A stretch of DNA of 43,880 nucleotides, taken from Acidobacteriota bacterium (GTDB lineage: Bacteria; Acidobacteriota; Vicinamibacteria; Vicinamibacterales; UBA2999). How positions within the stretch are numbered: position 1 is the first letter of the stretch; each line of letters begins with the position of its first letter. Both the position numbers and the translations under genes were made by a program. The DNA is taken from NCBI GenBank assembly GCA_013140775.1, contig JABFSA010000096.1, positions 1 through 43,880 of the forward strand. The letters run 5' to 3'. The notes under the pieces are model-generated. The model saw only the letters and a list, made by a program, of their open reading frames with translations. It was not told the DNA's origin and made no database searches. Of this stretch, positions 17,721 through 26,228 are shown piece by piece.

Positions 17721-17754
17721 GGCGGGCCGACGTTTGTCGGCCCGCCCGTTTTTT
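17721..17754 (+). terminator. Strong intrinsic terminator
   Basis: An 11-bp perfect GC-rich stem, GGCGGGCCGAC (17721-17731) and GTCGGCCCGCC (17736-17746), with loop GTTT is followed by CG and six T (17749-17754). It closes the amidohydrolase transcript before the cytochrome gene. Confidence 0.92.
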
Positions 17755-17785
17755 CGCGAACACGTTCTCGCTACGAAAGGCATCG

Positions 17786-18814
17786 ATGCGACGCGCGTTG
17801 AAGATCGCCGGGTACTGTCTGCTGGGTCTGCTGCTCCTGCTCGCGGTGGCTATTCCTGCTCTCGTCGGGATTCGACCGTTCATCGGTCCGGACGCGCGGC
17901 CACTCACCGAACAAACCTTCGAACGGACGCCTGAGCGGCTGGAGCGGGGCCGCTATCTGGCGAGCGCCGTCAGCGGGTGCCTCGCGTGTCACTCAGAGAT
18001 CGACTGGCAGGCAGACGGCATGGCAGTCAAAGCGGGAACCGAGGGAGCCGGGCGGACATGGGCGGATGAAGGGTTGCCGTGGATGTCAGCGCCAAACATC
18101 ACCTCCGACAGCGAGGCTGGTGCGGGTAACTGGACCGACGACATGCTCGCGCGCGCGATTCGGGAGGGGATCGGACACGACGGCCGCGCGCTGTTTCCGA
18201 TGATGCCTTACACGAGCTACCGCTACCTCTCGGATGAGGATCTCGCGTCGCTCGTGGTCTTCGTTCGATCGCTGACACCCATTCGATCGTCACCTCCGCC
18301 TCCAGCGATCCCGTTCCCGGTCAACCGCCTCATCAATGGCGTTCCGGCGCCAGTCACTGCACCGGTCCCCGAGCCCAACCGGTCCGACCCCGTAGAGTAC
18401 GGTGACTATCTCGTTCGCGTCGGCATCTGCCGCGATTGCCACACGCCATCAGACGATCAGGGTCAGCAGGTTCCCGGGATGGAGTTTGCCGGCGGGTTGT
18501 TGCTCGTCAATCCGGAAGGTGATGTGGCCAGCGCAAACATCACGTCTGCGCCCAGCGGCATTCCGTACTACACCGAAGAACTGTTCATCGAGATGATGCG
18601 CACAGGCCGCGTGAGGTCACGCGAGATTCACGACATGATGCCGTGGAAGATGTACGGCCAGCAGACCGATGAGGATCTGAAAGCGATGTTTGCTTACGTC
18701 AAGACGATCTCGCCCGTGCAGCATCGCGTGGACAACACCTTGGCCCCGACGGCGTGTCCGCGCTGCGGCCTGCGTCATGGCGCGGGCGATCAGAATCAGG
18801 CCGCGACGAATTAG
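17786..18814 (+). CDS. Membrane-anchored di-haem cytochrome c
   Basis: The 342-residue protein has an N-terminal membrane anchor (about residues 7-28) and two class-I cytochrome c domains on the periplasmic side. Haem sites are CLACH at 65-69 and CRDCH at 215-219. Likely axial Met residues are in LFPMMPYTSYRYLSDEDLASLVVF and in MMPWKMYGQQTDEDL. A third Cys pair near the C-terminus (CPRCG, 324-327) lacks the His and is not a haem site. Such proteins deliver electrons from periplasmic dehydrogenases to oxidases; no dehydrogenase partner lies next to it. The ATG at 17786 follows an AAAGG sequence. Confidence 0.92.
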   Translation: MRRALKIAGYCLLGLLLLLAVAIPALVGIRPFIGPDARPLTEQTFERTPERLERGRYLASAVSGCLACHSEIDWQADGMAVKAGTEGAGRTWADEGLPWMSAPNITSDSEAGAGNWTDDMLARAIREGIGHDGRALFPMMPYTSYRYLSDEDLASLVVFVRSLTPIRSSPPPPAIPFPVNRLINGVPAPVTAPVPEPNRSDPVEYGDYLVRVGICRDCHTPSDDQGQQVPGMEFAGGLLLVNPEGDVASANITSAPSGIPYYTEELFIEMMRTGRVRSREIHDMMPWKMYGQQTDEDLKAMFAYVKTISPVQHRVDNTLAPTACPRCGLRHGAGDQNQAATN

Positions 18815-18822
18815 CGACGGCT

Positions 18823-18834
18823 CGGCTAAAGCCG
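18823..18834. terminator. Small hairpin between convergent genes
   Basis: CGGC-TAAA-GCCG is a 4-bp stem with a 4-base loop in the 26-bp gap between the cytochrome stop and the lipoprotein stop. The GGCTAAAGCC core resembles a common dispersed motif. It has no T tract, and a terminator role is uncertain. Confidence 0.35.
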
Positions 18835-18840
18835 CGCCCT

Positions 18841-19236
18841 CTACTGTTCGATTACCCGGAAGTTTCGCGACTCAGCGAGTGTCCCGTCAACCAGGACGTC
18901 CACCTGGTAAGGTCCGGCCGGAAACCCACCTGAATTCTGCAGGTGGAACTCCGTGGCCGCCGGCCTCATGTACGACACGTTCTTGATCGCCTCACTTACA
19001 ACCTGGCCATTGAGGCGCCACCGGACAGTCAGCTCGCTCGCGCCAGGTTCCTCAGTCAGCACCGACACGTAAAACGTATCGCCTGGCTTGAACTGGGTGG
19101 TGATCGCGCCCACGCTGTTATCGGGGTTCAGCGCTTTGCCAACCTGCACGTTGGACACATTGATCGGTCCACCAGGACCGCAGGCAGCGAGCACAGAAGT
19201 GGCGAGGATGAGGGGCGTCAGAAACGCAGTTCGCAT
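18841..19236 (-). CDS. Lipoprotein, unknown function
   Basis: The precursor has 131 residues with a lipobox VLAAC (Cys19). The mature part seems all beta: QFKPGDTFYVSVLTEEPGASELTVRWRLNGQVV followed by GGFPAGPYQVDVLVDG, which resembles an immunoglobulin-like or extracellular binding sandwich. I know no function. The ATG at 19236 was chosen because it opens directly into the lipoprotein signal; the longer frame to 19398 has no signal. It converges on the cytochrome gene. Confidence 0.72.
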   Translation of the reverse strand: MRTAFLTPLILATSVLAACGPGGPINVSNVQVGKALNPDNSVGAITTQFKPGDTFYVSVLTEEPGASELTVRWRLNGQVVSEAIKNVSYMRPAATEFHLQNSGGFPAGPYQVDVLVDGTLAESRNFRVIEQ

Positions 19237-19298
19237 ATGGTCACTATCGGCATCCCGGCGGGACGCGGTTAGCCTCCATACGAAAGGTGTGCACGATT

Positions 19299-19324
19299 CG
19301 TGCCCAGGCTGAAGCCTGAGCACG
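19299..19324. repeat. Palindromic hairpin element
   Basis: CGTGC-C-CAGGC-TGAA-GCCTG-A-GCACG folds into a hairpin with two bulges. It lies in the 189-bp gap between the lipoprotein gene and the hydrolase gene. Similar CAGGCT(G/T)AAGCCTG hairpins are common dispersed elements in Acidobacteriota and Planctomycetes; I see one full copy here. Confidence 0.5.
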
Positions 19325-19410
19325 AGCCGTGGAATCGCGAGGTCCAGGAAAGCCGGACGCCACAACTGAAGAGACTGTGTCGAAAACGGGCAGCCCACTG
19401 GGAAAGTTTG

Positions 19411-19426
19411 GCCCCCGGCCGGGGGC
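19411..19426 (-). terminator. GC-rich palindrome at the end of the six-gene minus-strand run
   Basis: GCCCCC-GGCC-GGGGGC is a perfect 16-base palindrome whose first base on the minus strand is the last base of the hydrolase stop codon. No T tract follows, so it may act as a 3'-end stabilising hairpin or Rho-assisted stop. Confidence 0.5.
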
Positions 19427-20337
19427 TAGGTGGTCTTCAGATACTTGTTGAAGTGTGCCACCGTGCGCTGCCACGCCACCGCTGCCTGCTCCTTGTTGAA
19501 GCGCGGTGTCGTGTCGTTGTGGAAGCCGTGCTGCGTCCCGGGATACGTGAACTGTTCGTAGGCGATCCGATTCGCTTTGAGCGCTGCTTCGTACGCCGGC
19601 CACTGCGCATTGATCCGCTCGTCGTCGGCTGCATAGTTGATCAGCAGGGCGGCCTTGATCTTCGGAACGTCCTCGGCGCGCGGCGCACCACCGTAGAACG
19701 GAACGCCCGCCTGCATGTCGGCGCCGAGCATGACGGCCATGTTGTTCACGACTCCGCCGCCAAAGCAGAACCCGACAGCGCCAACCCGGCCCGTGCTGTC
19801 CGGACGACCCTTGACGTATTGGGCCGTCGCGACGAAGTCGGCCATCATCTTCGGCTGTTCGAGCTTGCGCTGCATCTCGGCGCCAGCTTCGTCCGTACCC
19901 GGATAACCGCCGAGTGACGTCAACGCGTCAGGACCGATGGCCATGAAGCCAGCCACGGCGGCGCGCCGGACGACATCCTCGATGTGAGGATTCAGGCCGC
20001 GGTTCTCGTGAATGACTACCACCGCCGGGAGACGGCCCGAGGCGTTGGCGGGTCGCGCGAGGAGCGCCCTGACCATCCCGTATCCGTTGGGCGACTTGAT
20101 CTCGACCTTCTCGGTCTTGATCCGGGAATCGTTCGGCTGCACCTGAATCTGCGCCTCGGCGTAGTTGGGGCGCAGCGCCTCGAGGATGCCGACGGCCGTC
20201 ATGCTGCCCACCGTGTACCTCGTGGCGCCGTCGAGGAACCCACGGCGATCGATCAGGCCGTGCACGTAGCGATCGAAGAGCTTCCAGATTTCCGGGTGAA
20301 GCTCCTTGGTGTTGATTCCGGTGTTCACGTCACTCAT
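19426..20337 (-). CDS. Dienelactone hydrolase family protein, probably exported
   Basis: The 303-residue alpha/beta hydrolase has the dienelactone-hydrolase triad in the right order: Cys191 in GFCFGGG, Asp238/Asp239 in AADDERIN, His270 in GTQHGFHN, and Glu111 in VIHENRGL. The N-terminus carries IDRRGFLDGATRYTVGSMTA (Arg31-Arg32), which resembles a twin-arginine signal set behind a 30-residue leader. The ATG at 20337 has CTGGAGGG upstream. It is the last gene of the minus-strand run starting at 26.7 kb, with 50 bp to the propeller gene before it. The real substrate is unknown; family members hydrolyse lactones and esters. Confidence 0.88.
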   Translation of the reverse strand: MSDVNTGINTKELHPEIWKLFDRYVHGLIDRRGFLDGATRYTVGSMTAVGILEALRPNYAEAQIQVQPNDSRIKTEKVEIKSPNGYGMVRALLARPANASGRLPAVVVIHENRGLNPHIEDVVRRAAVAGFMAIGPDALTSLGGYPGTDEAGAEMQRKLEQPKMMADFVATAQYVKGRPDSTGRVGAVGFCFGGGVVNNMAVMLGADMQAGVPFYGGAPRAEDVPKIKAALLINYAADDERINAQWPAYEAALKANRIAYEQFTYPGTQHGFHNDTTPRFNKEQAAVAWQRTVAHFNKYLKTT

Positions 20338-20387
20338 ACGTTTCCCTCCAGGAGGATATTGTGCGAAGCGGAGCGTTGCAGAAACTG

Positions 20388-21698
20388 TCAGGGTCCAACT
20401 GGGAGCCGCTCGACATGAATAGCGGACGCGGGTCCGGTACCTTGTGACCAGGCGGCGACAATCCCGTGCTGTACTGACGTGAGAACCGGGTACGTGGCCG
20501 TAGCGGCGCCGCTCCAAATTCGGCGGCGCCAGGTCATCTGGCCGGCTGAATCCGGTGTCCCTTGGCCCAACGCAACCCGGCGCACACCATCCGCCCCTTC
20601 ATCCCAGACCGCCCAGATCGAATCGCCAGGTCCAGTGATTGTCTGTACATGCCGGGGAACGCCTTCGGTTGGAACGCGTTGGCGCGGCGTGAATCCACTG
20701 CCGTTATCCGAGCGCGCGTAGAACATCGCGAGAGACGGCCCGCCGTCGGCTCCGGCGTTGGGCAGCAGGGTCGGCCAGATCACATGTATCCGCTGGCGCG
20801 AGTCGGCGCTCATCGCCGGCCCGTTTTCGGGACATCCGTCGAGCACCCACGCATCCTCGCTCACGCGTGCCGGGGGCGAGAACGAAAGCCCGCCATCTCT
20901 GGAGACTACGACGGCAATATCGCGAACGTTTCCGGGGTAGACGTGTCTCCATGCGGCATACACGGCGCCGTCGGGTCCTGTCGTCAAGGCCGTCTTGCAG
21001 CAGTAGCACACGCCCCCGGTCACCGCCGTGGCATCGCCCGCTCCGTCGAGGTGCGCGAACATGAGCTTCGACAGCTGTGCCCGTGCGGCCCCGTCGGCCT
21101 CGGGCGCATGCGTTCCGTGTTGATGCACCGCGCTGCTCTCTGACGGCGAATTCATCCCCGTGCCCATCGCAAGCTCCCGATGGTCCAGCCATATCGCCAT
21201 GGCGCGTCCATCGGGACCGGTGGCGATCGCTTGCCAGCCACGGTTGCCGGGACCATCGGAGCCGCGCACGGGCGCAGGCATCGAAAACGAAAGACCTCCG
21301 TCGCGAGAGGACGACGAGAAGAGCCGTGTCCCAGACGACGTCTTGCCGGCCCACACCACGACGATCGATGGATACCCGTTGGCGCTGGGCACGAGCGTCA
21401 GGCTCGGAGGTTGCTCTCCCGACAGATTCGCGGAGCTATCAGCGTCGCTCGCTCGAACCGGGCGACCAAACGTTCTTCCGTCGTCCTTACTCACGGCCAC
21501 GTAGATATCGGTGCCGGCATCGGGCGCGGTTGCGCCCCAGGCCACTGCGACGAGACCCTCGCGTCCGGCTATCGAGGCGAAGGCATTTTCGTGATGAGGA
21601 ATGGCCAACTCTTTGGCCGACTTTACCGGGAGGACCCTCGTCGCCGCGATGGCGATCGCCGCGGCTGGTACCAGCACTCTCCAGACGTTGAGCTGCAT
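20388..21698 (-). CDS. Sialidase-like (BNR) propeller protein with a CYCC motif
   Basis: The 436-residue protein appears exported (hydrophobic N-terminus 7-20). Several Asp-box-like repeats indicate a six-bladed propeller of the sialidase fold: SKDDGRTF (70-77), SRDGGLSF (131-138) and SRDGGLSF (266-273). The sialidase arginine triad cannot be assigned, so enzymatic activity is doubtful. Two unusual stretches stand out: VHQHGTH (191-197) and GGVCYCCKTAL with Cys231, Cys233, Cys234. Both look like metal or disulfide sites. AGGGGA precedes the ATG at 21698. The gene begins 9 bp after the TonB receptor stop, so the two are surely co-transcribed. Confidence 0.8.
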   Translation of the reverse strand: MQLNVWRVLVPAAAIAIAATRVLPVKSAKELAIPHHENAFASIAGREGLVAVAWGATAPDAGTDIYVAVSKDDGRTFGRPVRASDADSSANLSGEQPPSLTLVPSANGYPSIVVVWAGKTSSGTRLFSSSSRDGGLSFSMPAPVRGSDGPGNRGWQAIATGPDGRAMAIWLDHRELAMGTGMNSPSESSAVHQHGTHAPEADGAARAQLSKLMFAHLDGAGDATAVTGGVCYCCKTALTTGPDGAVYAAWRHVYPGNVRDIAVVVSRDGGLSFSPPARVSEDAWVLDGCPENGPAMSADSRQRIHVIWPTLLPNAGADGGPSLAMFYARSDNGSGFTPRQRVPTEGVPRHVQTITGPGDSIWAVWDEGADGVRRVALGQGTPDSAGQMTWRRRIWSGAATATYPVLTSVQHGIVAAWSQGTGPASAIHVERLPVGP

Positions 21699-21707
21699 CT
21701 GAATCCC

Positions 21708-24530
21708 CTAGAAGCGCACCCGGGCGCCGAACTTGAAGGACCGTGGCTCTCCTGCGGCTGTCACCTGCGCGAACGCCGGCGATGGCTCGTCGGGATACCT
21801 GCCAGCGCCGAACGTCGTGTTGCGTGTCAGCGCATTGAAACGATTCGTCAGATTGAAACCCTCTGCCATGCCCTCGATCGCGAGGCGTCCTCGCAGCCGG
21901 AACGTGCGACTCACACGCGCGTTGAGACTGAAGAAGTCACTCCCAAGGCCCGCATTACGCCCGATGAAGGTGCCATTCACGACGGGTCGCCCGGCTGTTC
22001 CCTGCAGTGTCGTCACACCAGAGGTGATGTTGAAGGGGAGCGCCGAATACGTCTGCAAGATCCCGCTCAACTGAAACCCGTGAATGAGACGCTCCCAGAT
22101 GCTCGTCGCTGGCTCCATCGGAGCAGTGACGGTTCCGCTCACGACCAGGCGATGACGCTGGTCGTCGTCGGAACGGCCCCAGTCCTTCGAAATGTCGAAC
22201 GGATCGATCGGGCTGCTGAAGAAGAACTCCCCGACATTGTTTTTCGAGGTTGATAGCGTGTACGAGACGCGATAGCTGCTCCAGTCGCTCGGCCTCTGCT
22301 GAATCGACACATGCATGCCGTGGTAGCTGGATTCACCCGTGGACGAGTACTGACTGTTGTTGGCGAAGTCCGGGTTCGGCCGGCAGCCATTGTTCGTTCC
22401 TGCTGCGACGCAGGTTGGTACGTTCTGATTAATCGACATCAGAAGTTGCAGGCCTCTGAGGTACTGGTAGCCCACGCTCATCGTCGTGGCCGCGCCCACG
22501 TGTTGCTCCAGTTCCACGCTCATCTGCCGGGAGTGCGCATTCCGGAGATCAGAATCCATCGTGGTGAGATTCGGGAGCGTCACCGAAGGGACGGCGCCAC
22601 CCAGCGTGGAGGGGAAGACCGGTGCGCCGGCCTGTGCCGGCGAGAGGTTCACACTGATCTGACGAAGCCTCGTAACATCCGTCGTGTTCCCGGCGGACAG
22701 CAGTGCATTGGCGAGCGCTCGAAGCGGAACTCGATCGTAGAAGAGACCCGCGCTGCCGCGCACGAGTGTTCGCCGCGAAGCAAACGGCGACCAGGCTGCG
22801 CCCACGCGTGGCGAGACGTTGTCGATGTCGGTGGCGACAGTGTCGAGAAACTGCAGGTCGTACCGGAGGCCGAGGTTCAGCGTGAGGCTGGAACCGGCCT
22901 TCCACTCATCCTGCGCGTAGACGCCGACGTTCGGGTTCGAATACGAGACGTCTGTCGCTCCAAAGGTCTGAAGGAATCCGGAGTTGTTATACGTGCCGGA
23001 GAGGAAGTTGGCCAGAGACGAGAAGGTGTACGCGCCGCCAGCCGCTCGTGGAAAGGTCACCACGCCGGTGTTCTGCAGGAAGTCCACGCCTGCTCTGAGC
23101 GCGTGAGCGCCAGCCTGATGCGAGACGTTGTTGACCACCTGATACAGCGTATTCAGGCGACCCGTGGGGCTGGTTGACAGCCGGCCAAACGTCGCGACAC
23201 CGGCGATGGTGACCGTCGGTCCAACAGGGTCGCTCGGGAGTGCATCGAGATCGCCGCGGGCCCACTGTGCCCGCGTTTCGAGGACCGTGCGCGCAGACAG
23301 CGTCAACGTGTTGCCGAACGCCACCATCTGGTCGATGTTGTCCAGCGCTGAGGATGCAGAGGGAGTTGTGAGACCGCCGGCGCCCCGGGCGTTACGCGAG
23401 GTCACGTCGTAGAGGCCGTAGCGCACACTGAACTGATCGCGACCGTTGAGCTGGTGATCCACTTTGGCGAGCACGTTTGTGGAGTGCACCGGATTCGGAT
23501 AAACACCGGTCGTGACGAATCCCCCACGGTAGCCGACCGCCGCGAGGCGCGCATTGATGATATCGACACTGGCGGCTGGAACCGTGACGAGGCCGGACTG
23601 ATCGAGTTCCTTCCGCTCGGCGTTGACGAAGTAGAACGTTTGATTCTTCGCGAGCGGACCGCCAAGGCTGGCGCCGTACTGCGATTCGTTCAACGGGAGT
23701 GTGGCGCCAGACAGCCGGTTGGCGGCGGTAAAGCGATCGTCGCGACCGTAGCCATAGAGCGTGCCGTGGAGCTCATTCGTTCCGCTCTTGGTGACAACAT
23801 TGAAGTACCCGCCGAGGGCGCGGCCAAGTTCCGCGTGTCCTCCTGAGGTCACGACCTGAAACTCCTCGATGGCATCGAGGCCGTATGTCATGCCGCTGAG
23901 CGCCGCCGCATCGTCGTTGGACGACAATCCATCCACGATGAAGTTGTTCGACAGGTTGCGCTGGCTTCCAACCGACAGGCTGATGCCCGGCACCGCCGAT
24001 GTTTCAGGAAAGAGCTGCGCGCTGCCGGTGTTGGTCGGAGACACGCCAGGGATGAGGAGCGCCACCTCGAGAAAGTTGCGGCCGCTCATCGGGAGGGTCC
24101 GAAGCTCGACCTCTGAAACAGTTCCGGCGATCTGGCTCCTCGCGGCTTCGAGCACTTCGGTCTGACCGGTGACGGTCACGTTGGCGCTGACGCCCGCCAG
24201 GCTCAGCGAGAGGGGTAATTCGAACGCCGAGCCCACCGTCAGGGTCAACGCTTGTGTGGACTCCGCAAAGCCCTGGTGGCGGACGCTGATTGCGTACGAA
24301 CCGACTCGCAGGTAAGGAAAGCGGAAGCGTCCTTCCTCGTCCGTGGTCGTCTGCGTGGTGACGTTGGTGCCCGTATGCTGCGCGACGACTTCGGCGTCGG
24401 GCACGGCCGCGCCGGACGGATCCGTGACGCGTCCACTGACGCTGGCAAAGTCGATGGATTGCTGTGCCGCAGCGGGACTGATCCACATCGCCAGGCAGGC
24501 AGCGATGGTAGCGATCCTGAAAATCCTCAT
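21708..24530 (-). CDS. TonB-dependent receptor with carboxypeptidase-regulatory-like domain
   Basis: The receptor has 940 residues. The ATG at 24530 has GAGGGAA upstream and opens a signal peptide (ends AAAQQ). Residues about 25-105 are the regulatory-like beta-sandwich (SVSGRVTDPSGAAVPDAEVV, FRFPYLRVGSYAISV). The plug contains VTVTGQTEVLEAARSQIAG, LPMSGRNFLEVALLIPGVSP and NNFIVDGLSSNDD; the barrel follows and ends with SFKFGARVRF. It differs in plug and barrel from the receptor at 1489-4509. Its neighbours (propeller with CYCC, Cys/His-rich membrane protein, cupredoxin) suggest a metal or metal-complex ligand, by context only. Confidence 0.92.
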   Translation of the reverse strand: MRIFRIATIAACLAMWISPAAAQQSIDFASVSGRVTDPSGAAVPDAEVVAQHTGTNVTTQTTTDEEGRFRFPYLRVGSYAISVRHQGFAESTQALTLTVGSAFELPLSLSLAGVSANVTVTGQTEVLEAARSQIAGTVSEVELRTLPMSGRNFLEVALLIPGVSPTNTGSAQLFPETSAVPGISLSVGSQRNLSNNFIVDGLSSNDDAAALSGMTYGLDAIEEFQVVTSGGHAELGRALGGYFNVVTKSGTNELHGTLYGYGRDDRFTAANRLSGATLPLNESQYGASLGGPLAKNQTFYFVNAERKELDQSGLVTVPAASVDIINARLAAVGYRGGFVTTGVYPNPVHSTNVLAKVDHQLNGRDQFSVRYGLYDVTSRNARGAGGLTTPSASSALDNIDQMVAFGNTLTLSARTVLETRAQWARGDLDALPSDPVGPTVTIAGVATFGRLSTSPTGRLNTLYQVVNNVSHQAGAHALRAGVDFLQNTGVVTFPRAAGGAYTFSSLANFLSGTYNNSGFLQTFGATDVSYSNPNVGVYAQDEWKAGSSLTLNLGLRYDLQFLDTVATDIDNVSPRVGAAWSPFASRRTLVRGSAGLFYDRVPLRALANALLSAGNTTDVTRLRQISVNLSPAQAGAPVFPSTLGGAVPSVTLPNLTTMDSDLRNAHSRQMSVELEQHVGAATTMSVGYQYLRGLQLLMSINQNVPTCVAAGTNNGCRPNPDFANNSQYSSTGESSYHGMHVSIQQRPSDWSSYRVSYTLSTSKNNVGEFFFSSPIDPFDISKDWGRSDDDQRHRLVVSGTVTAPMEPATSIWERLIHGFQLSGILQTYSALPFNITSGVTTLQGTAGRPVVNGTFIGRNAGLGSDFFSLNARVSRTFRLRGRLAIEGMAEGFNLTNRFNALTRNTTFGAGRYPDEPSPAFAQVTAAGEPRSFKFGARVRF

Positions 24531-24605
24531 GGTTCCCTCACGAAAAGACACGACGCGTGAATCTCCGGGTACAGGTGTGCCCGAGAGACGCAGAACGTGA
24601 CGTGA

Positions 24606-24989
24606 CTAGACGCGAGGGGGCGGCGGGTCGGGTGGTTCGGGTCGAAGGACGAGCGTGGAGACGTCGAGGATGATAACCGGTTGTAACGACGGGGAAAGCA
24701 GCACACGACTCACAGCCGGTGTCAGGCCGACATTCCCGAGTAGTGACGCGAGCAGGCCAAGCTCGGCGCTGCCAGCGCATTGGATCTGAGCCAGGCCGGT
24801 CTTCGAGCGATTCGCCGGGTGATGCATCGGACAGGTCGTATGGTCCGAGTCGTGGGCACATGTGCATTCGAGTAGCACACTGGCGTCACCTGTCACCGCG
24901 AAGGCGACTGTCGCGAATACGAGCGTCGCGGTCTGGCAGAGGAGCCAGCCGGCAGCGATCGGGCCGAGCGCGCGACGGAAGGGGTTCAT
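24606..24989 (-). CDS. Small Cys/His-rich membrane protein, putative metal binding
   Basis: The protein has 127 residues. A hydrophobic segment (about 9-32) is followed by a short Cys/His cluster, CTCAHDSDHTTCPMHH, with Cys42, Cys44, His46, His50, Cys53, His56 and His57, and Cys71 further on. A second apolar stretch (78-115) ends in a Pro-rich tail. The cluster is dense enough to suggest copper or zinc binding; I recognise no named family, although similar proteins occur in acidobacterial metal loci as far as I recall. It starts 9 bp after the barrel gene and 75 bp before the TonB receptor gene. Confidence 0.72.
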   Translation of the reverse strand: MNPFRRALGPIAAGWLLCQTATLVFATVAFAVTGDASVLLECTCAHDSDHTTCPMHHPANRSKTGLAQIQCAGSAELGLLASLLGNVGLTPAVSRVLLSPSLQPVIILDVSTLVLRPEPPDPPPPRV

Positions 24990-24998
24990 CGGCTCAGG

Positions 24999-26228
24999 TC
25001 AGTGTACATGCACGTGCGCACCCGTCAAAGGACGCGGCGCGCGGTACCGCAGGAAGACATGGAAGGACACCGGGGAGCCATAGGCGACGTCGAGGTTGGC
25101 CGGCACCGTATAGCCTGTCACGTCAACACCCACGCCGAAGCCACCGATGCGAGGTTGAAGCACGTCACGGACGTATCCGACAGTAAACGCACCAACCTGG
25201 GATTGGCGGTGACGATGAAAGACGTTCAGCGGGTGGAAGCCGGCATCGAGGATACTTTTCGCCACGGATTCCACTCGCGTGTAGACAGCGTTGCGAGTAT
25301 TGGCTCGCATCGTCGCCTCGAACAGATACGCCTCGAGGTTGCCGTGCACCTCGCGGTTCTGGCCGAACGCCGCCAGCCAACTGACGCCACGAGCGTCACT
25401 CGCGGCCGTGTGTGACAGCGAGACACTCAGCCGCTTCGCATCTGACGGCGTCACGAATTCGGGTTCCGTCAAGTACGCGGCGGAGACTTGGGCGGACCAG
25501 GCGTTTCTCGTCCAGGTGAGACGCATGGCTGTTGAGTCCAGCGCGCCGAGATCGATATCGAGTCTGTTCTCGTCGGGTTCGCGGCCCCGGAACAACGATG
25601 CCTCGCCTCGCCACTCGCCGATGGCGAGACCACCTCTCAGCACTCCCGGTGTGATGTGCGTTGAGTCCATGGTGTGGTGAGAAAGCGGGACCTGAGGGTT
25701 CTCGATCGCCGATGGGCGATGCATGAAAACGGGAGGGCCGATCGAAGGAGAGCCGACGAGTTCGGCCGCTCCGAACAGCGTCGCGCGGTTGAGCGTGCGC
25801 CTGTACTCCGCGCCGAGCCCCATGATGAGATCGTGGGGATGCTGGTAGTCGATCAGTGGCGCCCGACGGAATGTCTCGCCGGTCTGGAACACCTGAGGCG
25901 ATCCCAGTTCGCTCACGGTGAGCGCTTCGAGTGAGAGCATCGACGAGAGTGTCAGCGTGCCCCTGCCAACCGGACGCTGTCCGACAGCCATCAGCCAGTT
26001 CTGCGATTCCCAGGCGTCAAAATCGCGAAACTTACGTCGCTGGTAGTTGAATCCAACGAACACATTCGCATCCACCGTCCACTGCCACTGCTGAGCGGCG
26101 CCCTGTGCGTTGTCCGCAGGCGGCGGCACGGCGGTGGTCGTTTGCGCCTCTGCTGACACTGGCGTCCATGCGGAAAGGCCAGTGGCCAACAGCACAAGCA
26201 GGCACCCGACGTGGCCCCGCACAGTCAC
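24999..26228 (-). CDS. Outer-membrane barrel-like protein, unknown function
   Basis: The 409-residue protein starts at a GTG (26228) whose last two bases are part of the stop codon of the upstream cupredoxin gene (GTGA overlap), with GGAAGG upstream. A signal peptide ends about residue 29 (AEAQ). The mature protein has many alternating beta strands (WQWTVDANVFVGFNYQRRKF, GTLTLSSMLSLEAL, VGYVRDVLQPRIGGFGVGVD) and ends FHVFLRYRAPRPL plus HVHVH, consistent with an outer-membrane barrel. His residues are frequent in the loops (DYQHPHDL, LSHHTMDSTHITPG). No enzyme motif is visible. It belongs to the putative metal-handling run. Confidence 0.75.
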   Translation of the reverse strand: MTVRGHVGCLLVLLATGLSAWTPVSAEAQTTTAVPPPADNAQGAAQQWQWTVDANVFVGFNYQRRKFRDFDAWESQNWLMAVGQRPVGRGTLTLSSMLSLEALTVSELGSPQVFQTGETFRRAPLIDYQHPHDLIMGLGAEYRRTLNRATLFGAAELVGSPSIGPPVFMHRPSAIENPQVPLSHHTMDSTHITPGVLRGGLAIGEWRGEASLFRGREPDENRLDIDLGALDSTAMRLTWTRNAWSAQVSAAYLTEPEFVTPSDAKRLSVSLSHTAASDARGVSWLAAFGQNREVHGNLEAYLFEATMRANTRNAVYTRVESVAKSILDAGFHPLNVFHRHRQSQVGAFTVGYVRDVLQPRIGGFGVGVDVTGYTVPANLDVAYGSPVSFHVFLRYRAPRPLTGAHVHVH

